A stretch of DNA of 64,000 bases, taken from the NCBI RefSeq assembly GCF_001577835.2, contig NC_029521.1, positions 15,035,830-15,099,829 on the forward strand. Reading direction: 5' to 3'. The position numbers were made by a program, and so were the translations under genes. The stretch is from Coturnix japonica. Its lineage: Eukaryota > Chordata > Aves > Galliformes > Phasianidae. This document shows, piece by piece, positions 12,001 through 23,280 of this stretch (within the stretch, counting starts at the first letter, position 1; every line of letters begins with the position of its first letter). The notes below the pieces were generated by a model. It was given only the letters and a program-made list of their open reading frames with translations, was not told where the DNA came from and did not search any database.

Positions 12001-15000
12001 AATGATGATTGCCTTGTTAAAGATGACCCAGAGTGTCAAAAAACAACTGGAGGCATAAATGTGTACATTCGTTTTATGCAGATGAGCATATAGACCTGCT
12101 AAATCATGTGTTACACTCCTGCCTTGCACGTAAGGATGTAGTTCCACAGATCTGAGAGGTACCTGATTAACAGGCATGTTTCTCAGCAGCTGTCCAGTGC
12201 TGCATCCCTTCTACCACTATATGGTGGAATGAAGAATTGACTCCAATACCTAAGAAGAGGTGATGGAGAGGCATGGAGCTCTCGATAGAACTAGCATCAG
12301 CTCTGTTTATAGTGATTCTAGGTTGGTGTAGGCACATGTTTATCAGCTGGGTAGATCTGTTTCATAGTCAAAATGCACATGACTGCTGAAGCTTTGTTGG
12401 AAACTGGAATAAAGTTTTGTGCTCAAGAGGAATGGATATTTGAAACATGGAAAAAAATGTGGGGCATCTTGGTGCAATAGTTTTGGTTGCTTTTCTGAGG
12501 ACCAGGGAGAAAGCTGGGAGGAACTTGTTGGCAGCTGGGCTCAGCAGTTGCTTGTGACCACAGCAAATTACAGCCTGTAAGTGGGAGCTGAACAGACTTG
12601 GGTGACTCCCTGGATGTCTCCAACCTGAATGCTGAACACTAGCAGTGAAAACAGCTCCCTGCTCTGCCCTATGCCTTGTAAGGAAAGTGCAAAATGATGC
12701 TCTGCGCAGTGTGAACTCTTGAGCCCCAAAGCATGCTGAGGTGGTGCTGGGCACAAGCTGGGAGCCTGTAGAGTTGTGTCTTCCATCTGACTGCTAGAGA
12801 GCAACCCTGAATTTTGTGTCCTGTATATTTTGAAACAGGGGTTATGACTTAGCCCAGTTTTCCCCATGATCCACAAGCAGCTCATCCAGTGACTCTACCA
12901 CTACAGGGACTCTGGCGCCCAGTCAGGTAGCTGAGAACAAGGCTTTCACCTGTCTACTGATATTGGTTTCAGGATGATGTTGTCATGGGCACAATGACAG
13001 TGAGGGAGAACTTGCACTTCTCTGCTGCCCTGCGGCTTCCCAGCTCCATCAGCTTTCAAGAGAAGGAAGAACGAGTCACACAGATAATTGGCGAGCTGGG
13101 ATTAAGCAAAGTGGCTGATGCTAAGGTGAGCAGTGAGAATTCTTGTCTCAGAAACATACTACTTCTGGAAACTAGCTGCTTGATTCTGTACAGCATGGAG
13201 TATGTAGTGCAGCTGCACTCAGCTAAGCAGGAACTGGACAAGACCATACTACACACATGAAATGAGTCCAGAGGTATGCATATTTGCTGTTTAAAGGGGA
13301 AGATTTGGGACCACATCCAATGTGTTTTATAAGCAGAGGGAAAACAGTTGCCTAATCATAGCACTTTGGAAATCTACTTGATGACTTCCTGGCTTTGTGG
13401 AACAAAACGAGGGAATTGTTTTCACAGCACTGACAGTTGTGGGGGATGAGAAGCTGGGATGTGATGAAGTTCTGTGCAGACCTTATTCCTCCTAGCTTCA
13501 TTTTTACTCTCACTTTACTTGCCTCACTTGGGCAGCAGGTCAGCTACCTGTGAAAGTCATCCCTGGATACCTGGGTTACCTCTGCTCTGGTCTTGTTATT
13601 CTTCATAGAATGGCCTGGGTTGAAAAGGACCGCAATGATATCTAGTTTCAAACCCCCCTGCTATGTGCAGGGTTGCCAACCACCAGACCAGTCTGCTCAG
13701 AGCCACACACAGCCTGGCCTTGAATGCATCCAGGGATGGGGCATCCACAACCTCCTTGGGCAACCTGTTCCAGTGCTTCACCACCCTCTGAGTGTAAAAC
13801 TTCCTCCTATTCTTGTCACTGTCATTCTTGTTTCCAATGTCAAAGTTGCTAAGCTCCTCTGGAACTGAGGCTATCTGTTTACTGTTCCCCAGCCTCTCAC
13901 AGTGCTCTTTGAAGTCAGTTCCATCATCTGCTTTGGCCCTGTGATGAAACTGTTCAAGAGCTGCTTTTCATAGGTGTCCTGAACACCATAGCAAATCTTT
14001 GCAAATGCCTCACTTCTGCTTGTAGGTAGGAACTGAGTTGATCCGTGGAGTGTCTGGAGGGGAACGGAAGAGAACCAACATTGGGATGGAGCTCATCACA
14101 GAGCCACCAGTGCTTTTTCTGGATGAGCCAACTACAGGCCTTGATGCCAGCACAGCCAATGCTGTCCTCATCCTCTTGAAGAAGTAAGAGTTGGGGTTTT
14201 TTTTTGGTTTTTTTTTTTTTTTTTCAGGGCTTTGCTGGAATTTCTGTGTTTATTATATGAAAAATGAATGCTGCTTAACTGAGTATAATAACTGAGTAAT
14301 TACAGTTTTTTTTTTAAACAGTTAGACTACTAGACTTGTAGTTGACTTTTTATCTGGCTCTTGTCCAAGGCTTTTTGAGGTTGATGTGTATCTTTTAACA
14401 GCATGCGTTGGATTGAAGCCCAAAAAGCAGATGTAGCTTGGACAACTTCTTTTTGCCACAGAGTGGTAGATTGTGAGGTCAAACCTTGTAATCTTAATCT
14501 CACATAATGAGAATGAATTCCTAACACTCCTTCTGGGTTTGTGGCATGTTATTTATTTCTTTTTCCTGAGGGAATGTTTTATTCTGCTGTTTGTGGATAG
14601 AGGGTCTTAATCAGCAGGGATACTTTTTGAGCATCAGCACTAAAGCACTTGGAAGTGCATCTGGCAGACATGAGAGAAAACTAGTTTTCTCTTTAGTAGA
14701 GAGTAAGTCAACAGTAGAAGAGTTAAGAGAAATTGTAACTGGCCAGACTTCCCTAGCCTGCTGTGTAAAGCCTGGCAGTGCCATTGAATACAATAGGATC
14801 TCTCCTGTTAGTCAAATGGAAGCTTGCCATAGAAAAAAAATTAAGGACAGTGTAAATATAGCTGTGAGCTTAACCTTTGCTAGCCACAGAGAACATCATA
14901 CGCTGTCTACCTGGACTATAGCAACAGTCTCTTGAAATGATGCTTGAAGGTCTTGCAGACAGTATCTGACACAGTGTGGGAGAAGAGGGAACTAGAGCTT

Positions 15001-18000
15001 TATTGGGTCTTACTTGGATTCAGATACTTGTTTTTTGCTTTAGCTGGTATGACCTCTCTGAAATGTGAAATGATGTATTTGAGATAATTTTTGTTCCTAT
15101 TTCAGGCTCTCTAGAAGAGGCCGAACCATCATTTTTTCCATCCATCAGCCTCGCTATTCCATATTCAAGCTGTTTGACAGTCTGACATTATTAGCTTTGG
15201 GTAAAGTGCTTTACCATGGTCCTGCAAAACAGGCCCTGGAGTATTTTAGCTCTATTGGTAAGTCTTCTGTGCTATGAGAAAAGGTAAACAGCTACTGAGT
15301 TTGAATTGCGGGTGGGTTCTAATCCCAGTGCTGGCTCAAGCTTTTGTGCTGTTTTATCACTATGATACTATATATTGTACATAAATGATCTGAACAGTGT
15401 TAGGTTAGAACAGGGGGGGGGAAGAAGTAAAAGGAATGTGTAGTGAATTTCCAGTCTAGTCTAGGTGCAGTCATAGGAGCTGTACAGTACAAGCGTGTTG
15501 TGTGGGTTCTTATAATTTATTCTTACTGGGTTTTTTTTGTTTGTTTGTTTGTTTTTTCCTAGGATATGAATGTGAACCATTTAACAACCCAGCTGACTTC
15601 TTCCTTGACATCATAAATGGTGATTCAACTGCTGTGGCAGCAAGCAAGGAAGATCACAAGGAAGATGCAGGAAAAGGTAAACTGTCAAGGAGAAATTCCC
15701 CATTGGCTTTTGTAGAAGGGAAGCTACATGTGGTGGTGGCAAAGTTTTACTCTCTGAGTTTGTTCCAATCTGAGGACACTTTACTGTCTTTATTTTTTTG
15801 CCAACAGGTTTACTTTGCTTTGGGCTTCTTTAAATATCTCAGAATAACTTTAAAGGGATTTTTTCTTCTTTCAATAATAGGTTAACAGTGATAAATATTA
15901 GTCTGTAAAACATGTAGGAAAGACAGAAAAAACTGGAATTGTTTATGCCCAGGAGGCAGCTGAGTGAAGGCAGGTTTCAGTCATGTAAGGAACTTCTGCA
16001 GAGAAGAGGGCAGATAGGCATGGGAGTAATGGATTGTTGTGGCAGCAAGAAATACTAGAACTAAATAAGAGAATAACCTCTTCCAGCAATACAGTGACTG
16101 AAATGCTGGGAAATATTTTCTGGAAGTGCTTTCAGTTTTTTGTGACTGAAGGATTTTAAAGGAGCATAAAGTGTTTGTAATGGTTCCTTTCAAGGACAGG
16201 GAAATGAATCAAAGTAAATTATTGATTTCACTAAAATTTAGTGAAGGCTTTTAGTGGCTTTTTCCATGACTGTGGTCATAACTGTGCCACAGAGAACAGG
16301 CTGATGTTGAGTTAGATTGAATTAAAACTGCAGGGAGGACTTCTCATTTCAACTAGCTTCCTAAGCTCAGAGCTAAGGCTTGAATGATGAAAATTCTGTA
16401 GCCATTCCCAATTATATTTTCATCCAGCCCTTGGAGTGGACCTCTGTTGATGGGCCGTATCTTGAGGTAAGTGTTCGTGGGGTATCACATATCTTGTTTT
16501 TCTTACTTAAAAGCGAGCAATGAAAATGGAGGGGTAGAAGAGAATGTGTCCGTCAGTGTGGTAGACACGTTACACCAGAAGTATCTCAACTCCAGCCTAT
16601 ATGAGAGTACAAAGGAAGCACTGGGGAAAGTGGAACTTGAACAGGGAAAGAAGAGAAAAATATCCAAGAAGGGGCATGAGATTACCTATGCAAATGGATT
16701 CTTCACACAGCTGTATTGGGTGTCCAAGCGTTCCCTGAAAAACCTCATCAGGAACCCACAAGCCTCGATTGCACAGGTTGGTAACAAGTAGTAGAAGTTT
16801 CTGACTTCCTCTGCTCTCAGTCTCACAGACTGCAGTGTGTAGAACAGTCTTGTTCTGGGGGAACAAGGTCATGTGCCACTACCACTCAGGTTGTCTTTGA
16901 AAGAGAATCTCCATTCTAGTTCAGCAGGACTACTGCACTGAATGTTAGGGAGTGGGGAAAATGCGCCATTATCTGACTCACATGAGCAGCTTCCAGAGTG
17001 ATATTCCTTTTGTGGCTCACTTGACATTTCAAGCTGGGTAATTCGTAGTGTGCTTCTGCTAGCCTTTGCTAGCCAAAGAAGATCAGGGGAAGAAAAAAAG
17101 GGAAAAGGATAGACTGGGAAAACTTAGCATAAGGCTTCTAATAGTGACTGGGTCATAGAGGTCAATTTGAGATGGATGTGGATTTTAAACTCTGTGTAAA
17201 TCCTAATGACTATCTGGTGATTTGTACCTATTTATCCATCTGAAGGACTCTTTTTATTTTTATTTATTTATTTTTCCCCCATCTTCTTTTCACTTCTAGA
17301 TTGCAGTGACTATAATTCTATCCTTGGTTGTGGGGGCCATTTTTTTTGGAGTAAAATTGGATGATAGTGGCATTCAGAATCGGTAAGTTTGGAAACCCAC
17401 ACCTTGCTTATTTCTTTGTTCCTAGGAGACAGGTTTTTGCCACAGGGAAGGCTTTGGGCTCTGTCTGGACTGCAGAGGAGGGTTGGGTTCACCAGCTTGA
17501 ATGCAGTGCAGAATGATATTGCCCGAGGTCCTGGAGGGACCACAGTTCCATTGAGTTTGCACATATGTATATGAAGGAGATGTGCAGGGAATGAGTAAGG
17601 AATAAACCTGGCTTTACAGATAAGATCTACAGTTGCACAATTAAATATTTCCATTCTGTGCATAGATACAGAGACCTGCTGACTTGGTGTTGGCTGTTTC
17701 CTCACTTCTGGACTGCTGTCTTGCTTTCTAGGGTTGGATCCTTGTTTTTTGTCACCACAAACCAGTGCTTTTCCAGTGTCTCTGCAATTGAGCTGTTCAT
17801 CAGAGATAAAAAACTATTTGTGTAAGTAGTGATGCTCTTAGACCCCCTCTTGCCCCACAGTGAGGGGAGGGAGGGATATCTTACAGGCTAACCAAAAAGA
17901 TTTTTGCCCAACAGAACTTGAGATTTCATTTCTTCTTCTAACATCAAAATGTAATAGAAATGCTAAATGAGTCTGTAAAACAAGTAGCTGAAATGCTAAG

Positions 18001-21000
18001 AGGTGATGAAAGGAGGGAAAAAGTAAAATGCTTTTACTTGCTTGCTGTGTCATAGTTTACTGATAAGTGTCTTTTTCATTTTTGCTAATGGCTGTTTTTG
18101 AAGTCTGCATGAGAATCTTGCATGGACCCTGCCTCTCCTTTTGCTGGCAGGGTTGAAACAGTGTTTTGCAATGATCCCAGAGTGATAAGACTCTGCAAAG
18201 ATGATGGGAGAGTTCTTGGAAAATCTTTACAAAGGATGATCAGAAGAAAAGGGCTGCTAGTTGGCTTATAAGAGCTCTTAAAAAACCAGTTGTATCTATG
18301 TATATGCACACATCTATATTAAATACATTATGTATGTGTGTGTATGTAAATAAGCATGTATAAATAAATGAGTACATATATGCATATGTATGTCAGAAAT
18401 GTAGTTTGGAGTAGCCTCCAGCTTATGGTGTAAAAGAGCAAGAGATGTGCTGTGCAGTAAAGAGGAAACTGGAGAGTTGTGCCTGGAAAATGAGTGCAGT
18501 GTTTCTGTGAGGTGCTAGTTTAGATGTGTGTACATCTGCCCCTAGCTTGCTCATGCTTGGCATTTTCCCTAGTGGCTGCTCGGAAATGAGTCTTGGCCGT
18601 ACTGGCAGTTTTTGCCATTCTATTCTGCTTATTGGCTGTGTCAGTGGGGATTTTGATACCTTATCACTTACAGAATATTCTCATGAGCTCTAATAAGCAG
18701 CAAAGCAATCACTGTGACATTTGATTGCTCTGTGAACTGGAGATGAGTTCATGTCTGTAAGGTGTTTTCCCATTCTTGGTAGTCATTCTTTCTTGGAAAC
18801 AGTTGTATGAGCTTTGGATGACCTGTTTCTCTAGTTAATAAATCTGATACTTACCTCTGCTCTTGTGTTCAGGCTTGTTTTTAAACAAAGTGTTTGGAGC
18901 TTTTTTCCCCAGTATGTTGTTTAGCTGTCACATAACTTCCCATGCATTTCCCTCACACTGCTCCCACTATCACTACGTAGGCCTATGAGTTGGATCAGCC
19001 TTTGCTGTAGAGTATGAAGTGATAGCATAGAGAAAATAATCAACTTTGCACATAGTGGAGACAGTGATAGAAAGAACAGAAACTGAATCAGGATAAACCA
19101 GACATGTTACTGAGCTTGCTTCTCAGATAAGCTCTAAACCTGTGCAACTCCCCTCCTTCCTGTCCTCACAGCCATCAGTACACCAGCGGATATTATCGTG
19201 TGTCTGCCTACTTCCTGGCCTTGATGTTAGGAGATCTGCTGCCTATGAGAACTGCTCCAGCTATCATATTCTCATGCATCACTTACTGGATGATTGGTAA
19301 TGAATTGATGTTTTCCTTGAACCTGCTATCTTTCAATACATTTGATATCTCACTTAGCTGGAGTTTAATTCCTCTATCTATAAATTAAAACAGACTAAAC
19401 CTTCAACTGATTTAAATGCTTGGCATCATAACTCCTGAGGAGTTGGGGTCAGAGGGACAAGCAATCTTAAGACAGGGACCTGCTTGTCCATATCTTTTGG
19501 TAATCCTCTCTGGGACCTTTAGAGCATTCACAGCTGCTGCCAACTCCAAACTAAGCCTTTCTTCTTGCTTTTTGTGTGGGAGTCCTGGGGTCCCTCTTTT
19601 GGGATTTGTGATATGGCTTTTTATTGGACATTTTTCTTTCTGCTTCTTGACAGGATTTCAAGCTGTAGCAGGCCGATTCTTCTTCTTCATGCTGACCCTG
19701 GTAATGGTGTCCTACACTGCTACAGCCATGTCTCTGGCTATCAGTGCTGGGATGGAAGTGGTGGCTGTGGCCAATCTGCTCATCACTATTTGTTTTGTCC
19801 TGATGCTTGTAAGTACAGCTTGTAAGGGTGTGTGCTACTCTGGTGGACAAAACAGCTTTCAGAGCACGGATGGCTTTATGATCCATACTGAGAAGGCTGT
19901 CTTTTGTACTGAGCCAGCCTTAAGCATGCTTAGAATCTGCAGTCCAGTGGCTCATCAGCCTTGTGCCTGTGATTTTATTGCTGCTGGAGTCAAAGACTTA
20001 ACCTCTGCCAGCTTGTAATCATAGGCATAATACTATGAAGAGAAGAGATTCATCTATTGTAGTGTGTATATATATCTGCTATAATATCTCTGCAGTGTTT
20101 GCAGTTTACTGAGTTGTGACTCATTAGTCTCTTGTTTTCTTTCAGATCTTTTCTGGCCTCCTTGTAAACCTCCCTTCTGTAATGGGCTGGCTTAATTGGC
20201 TCAAGTACTTCAGCATCCCTCGATATGGCCTTACTGTGAGTAGAATGCAGCACTGGTCTCCTGTAGGTAAAGTAATTGCAGTGCTGTGTCTTGGAGAAGT
20301 TTGGGCATCACTCAGGTATTTTATCAGTTGCTGTATGTGGGAGTGCTCCTTAAGATTGCACGTAGCCCAGGTCACCTGTGCAAGGGAGCAGTTCACTCCT
20401 TGCCTTGACTGACTGGCCCTCCTGCTTCAGTGTGCTGGTGCTGGATTGTCTGAAAGTGCAGATGGACTCAGATAAAAATGGGTAAATGGGGACACATAGC
20501 TGGCAAGACAGAAATCCATAGATACATCACTGAAAAATAACTGAAGCCACAAGTTCAGGCACCAAACCATCCTGCATGTTGAACCTGGAGCAGATCCTGA
20601 GAAAGGTAGTAGTTAAGAGCTTCAAAATAAGGGCTGGGAACTGTTTTTATTTTCTGAGTCACTCAGTTCAAACCTAAAAGGTACATATGATTCCAAGACC
20701 GATGACACATGTCTTTTATTTATCAGTTTCCTTTGAGCTGTTTCAGCTTTAGCACACTAGATCCTTATCTCTGAAAAATCTGACACCTTTCTTTTCCCCT
20801 AGGCTCTTCAAGTGAATGAGTTTAGAGATCTCTACTTCTGTGGTGACAAACCAAACGTTACAGTGTCTGTGGGAAATGCAACCGCTTGTCCACCAGCTGT
20901 TCCAGGAGCAAGGTACGTCTACCTCATGAAGGTTCTTGGGTCTGAATTGTAACAGCTTATTTAAAGACTAGCCAGACTATTTCAGAACTTTATATTACTC

Positions 21001-21956
21001 ACAGGATAACTATTCACGAGCCAGTCTCTTCAAGAATTTGTCAAAAAATAATATATTTTAGGATTACGTAGCCATTTATCCCAGAGTGAAGTAGGGATGA
21101 AACTTTTCCTAAAAACAGGCACATTAGCTAAATTTTGTTTTTGATAACTTGGCCCTCGGTTATCAGTTTTCTTAAGCAAATCCCAGAGTCACTTATCAGA
21201 GGAAATACAGTGTGTACACAACCACAGTAGTAGTGGAAAACAGACTTGTGATCAGAAACACGCCTGTCCTTCAGAGCTTGTTTGTAAATACTAACCTAGC
21301 AGCAGATACAGCAGAGAACCAATTCCTTTATTGGAAATGCTCTTGTCTGCTGGTGCATTGAGCTGTAGCAGTGCCAGTGCCATGACATGTGGAAGAGAAC
21401 TGGTAAACTGATGTTACTGGAAGAGTACTAGAAGACTTTCTACAGCTTTTGGACCTCAGGCTCCTACTATGGGCCTCCAGCAATTGCTGTGTGAAACTAA
21501 ATGCTATTGTATATATCACAGTTCGATGTGTTGAGGCTTATTCAACTTATTCAAACTGCTGGCTATCTGTGAGCAACAATTAGCATGTTATGGGATCACA
21601 TGAAGAATTATGAGAACCAGGGAAACTGATTTGTCCCTTAAGCTTTTTTTTCCCGTAGTGATTAAGTTAGTCTGTTTCTGCCACATCTGTTTTGCAGTTA
21701 TGGATAGAGGAACCTTCGTGCAACAGGAAAACAAAAGTAACTGCTTGAAAACCTATGGTACCTTGCACAACATAGTAATACCAAATTCTTCCCCATGCTT
21801 TTTTGCAGGTGCTCTGGTGAAGATTACTTGATCAGCCAAGGAATCCAACCTACCAACATGGCAATGTGGGAAAACATAGTGGCTCTTTTATGCATGACTG
21901 TCATCTTCCTCCTCATTGCCTATCTCAAACTCCGGTTTATGAAAAAGTTCACATAA
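9018..21956 (+). CDS. ABCG2: ABCG2 (BCRP) half-transporter, 15 coding exons
   Basis: ATP-driven plasma-membrane exporter of drugs, urate and porphyrins that works as a homodimer. Exons: 9018-9301, 9873-9932, 10820-10934, 12973-13125, 14026-14183, 15106-15257, 15563-15676, 16514-16776, 17300-17382, 17732-17821, 19172-19296, 19654-19808, 20146-20235, 20803-20912, 21809-21956. All junctions are GT-AG and all phases agree, giving 699 codons. Seen in the product: Walker [10 protein letters not shown] (107-115), Q-loop VVQDD (Q153), signature VSGGERKR (213-220), Walker B LFLDEP (234-239, E238 catalytic), H-loop H270, and six membrane segments starting at exon 9. R517 matches human R482. F474 and N471 match human F439 and N436. 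C627, C643 and C652 match the three loop cysteines. The N terminus is 27 residues longer than human, and the last extracellular loop is about nine longer with two N-glycosylation sequons. The exon 8 donor (GTTGGT) is weak. The start codon directly follows the intron 1 acceptor at 9013-9017. Exon number matches human ABCG2. It could be an ABCG2 paralogue rather than the one-to-one orthologue. Confidence 0.95.
13603..13815 (-). mobile_element. CR1 LINE 3' fragment in ABCG2 intron 4
   Basis: Reverse-complement CR1 end. It starts with 'tcatagaatggcctgggttg', then has the 'tgtgcagggt' block, 'gggcatccacaacctccttg' and 'ggcaacctgttccagtgctt'. It lies 0.2 kb upstream of ABCG2 exon 5 without touching the splice site. 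Confidence 0.88.
18298..18390. repeat. Degenerate TATG/TGTA simple repeat in ABCG2 intron 10
   Basis: An alternating purine-pyrimidine tract rich in tatg, tgtg and cata units, about 90 bp, within the intron. No function is indicated. Confidence 0.6.
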
Positions 21957-22477
21957 ATTCCTGCGTTGCCTTGCTTTACAGCTTCTCAGGTCTTAAAACT
22001 ACAAAGCTTGTTAGAGCCTACAGGATATTGCCAAAGATTTCAACTGACTTTACTGGACTTAAGATGGGAATTTTGCCCCATTGTTTCTGGAGCATGATTT
22101 CCATATGATTGTATGATTTTGTTTGTTAAGAAGAAATGTATTACTCTAAGATTCCATAGGTGATTTTTATTTTATTTTTTTTTGTCCCTGGTAAGCCTAT
22201 TCTCACCACTCCTTAGGTACTTATCAAATTCTATATTGTAGAGCTGCTGCGGCCAATTTGTAAAGGAAACAGGCAGAAAGAAATATTTTCCTTTGAAGAC
22301 ATTTATGCATTGATACGTTGCCCCTTGTGAGTGCCCATCACACCCGAGGGGAGCCAGAGACCATTCATAGTGTGTTGGAGATGCATTCAAGTTTGAAGTC
22401 TGTAAGGAGAATGAGCTCTTGGTGCCAGGCAGTAATGGTTATGCTTCTTGTATTTACTCCATGGGAGATATGTCAGT

Positions 22478-22640
22478 GTAGTAGGAGGAAGAAATGTTTT
22501 ACTCAGAGGGCAGTGAGCACTGCACAGGCAGCCCAGGGAAGCTGTGATTGCCCCACCCTGGAGGCATTCAAGGCCAGGTTGGATGGGATACTGGGCAGCT
22601 TGAGCTGCTGGGTGGCAGGGGTTGGGACATTGATGAGATC
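22478..22640 (+). mobile_element. CR1 LINE fragment
   Basis: A CR1 3' block in + orientation: 'aggaggaagaaatgttttac', then a run related to 'ccctggaggcattcaaggcc' and 'aggttggatgggatactggg'. The terminal octamer is missing. It sits in the short ABCG2-BLOC1S2 gap. Confidence 0.8.
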
Positions 22641-22703
22641 TAAAGAGCAGTAATATAAGCCATACCACCTAAGAGTGAGAAATGTAATACTGTTGTAATG
22701 TTT

Positions 22704-22718
22704 AAAAAAAAAAAAAAA
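22704..22718 (+). repeat. A15 tract
   Basis: A run of 15 A residues followed by gaaagaaa, 60 bp after a CR1 fragment. No AATAAA precedes it and no retrocopied exon structure is visible, so its origin is unclear. Confidence 0.5.
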
Positions 22719-22954
22719 GAAAGAAATCTTTTACTACTTAAAAAAACTGTTTCGTTTTGTTTTTAAACAAAGTACTTGTGTAGCAAATCTTTTTTTTAGC
22801 AGGCTTCATGTTTAACAGCACCATCTCTGTACAGTATCTTAAGGCTGCGCTGATAAAGACACCTAGCTCAGCTGTGGTAACTGCAGTGACGCCTACTGGG
22901 TGCCAGCAGCTCCAGCAAGAAGAGCACCTTAGAATTAATCAGAATTACAATTAT

Positions 22955-23280
22955 TATATCCCGGCGCTCTCCTGGTCGCGCATGCGCCGCGAGGGGGCGG
23001 GACCGCGGCCTTACGCGAGGGCGACGGCGGAAGCGGGCGGTGCGGGAGGGCGGACTGCCGCTATGGCGGCCGCAGCGGAGGGGCTGAGCGAGGCCGGAGC
23101 GCAGCCTGCCAAGCGTAAGAAGCCGGGGGATGGGGCCGGGTTTGCTCCTTGGCCGTGTGGCCGCTGGGGGGTGTCAGGCCGCGGCCTGAGCCCGGCATAG
23201 GGAGGGGCAGCAGGTTGGGTTGGGTTGGGGGCTCGCTGCGGGCGGGGATGTCCATGTGTGTTGGCCGCTTCTGGTCAGCT
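22955..23280 (+). promoter_or_regulatory. BLOC1S2: CpG island promoter of BLOC1S2
   Basis: A compact CpG-rich block around the BLOC1S2 start codon, with no TATA box. It holds a palindromic NRF1-like site, a GC box (gggggcggg, 22993-23001) and an ETS-like cggaag at 23028-23033. This is a typical housekeeping promoter layout, with the start site expected between about 23000 and 23062. Confidence 0.8.
22978..22987. promoter_or_regulatory. NRF1-like palindrome GCGCATGCGC
   Basis: A perfect GCGCATGCGC core, 76 bp upstream of the BLOC1S2 start codon. NRF1 binds such cores in many TATA-less housekeeping promoters. Binding here is inferred. Confidence 0.6.

Larger units (their letters stand above)
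21957..22950 (+). other. ABCG2 3' UTR and gap to BLOC1S2
   Basis: About 1 kb from the ABCG2 stop codon to the BLOC1S2 CpG island. I found no canonical AATAAA on the + strand here. A CR1 fragment and a 15-base A run lie inside it. The ABCG2 3' end must be short, use a variant signal, or run into the next gene. Confidence 0.5.

Noticed and set aside
22704-22731. Poly(A) tract as evidence of a processed pseudogene or SINE
   Set aside because: No exon-like sequence, AATAAA or target-site duplication was found around it.
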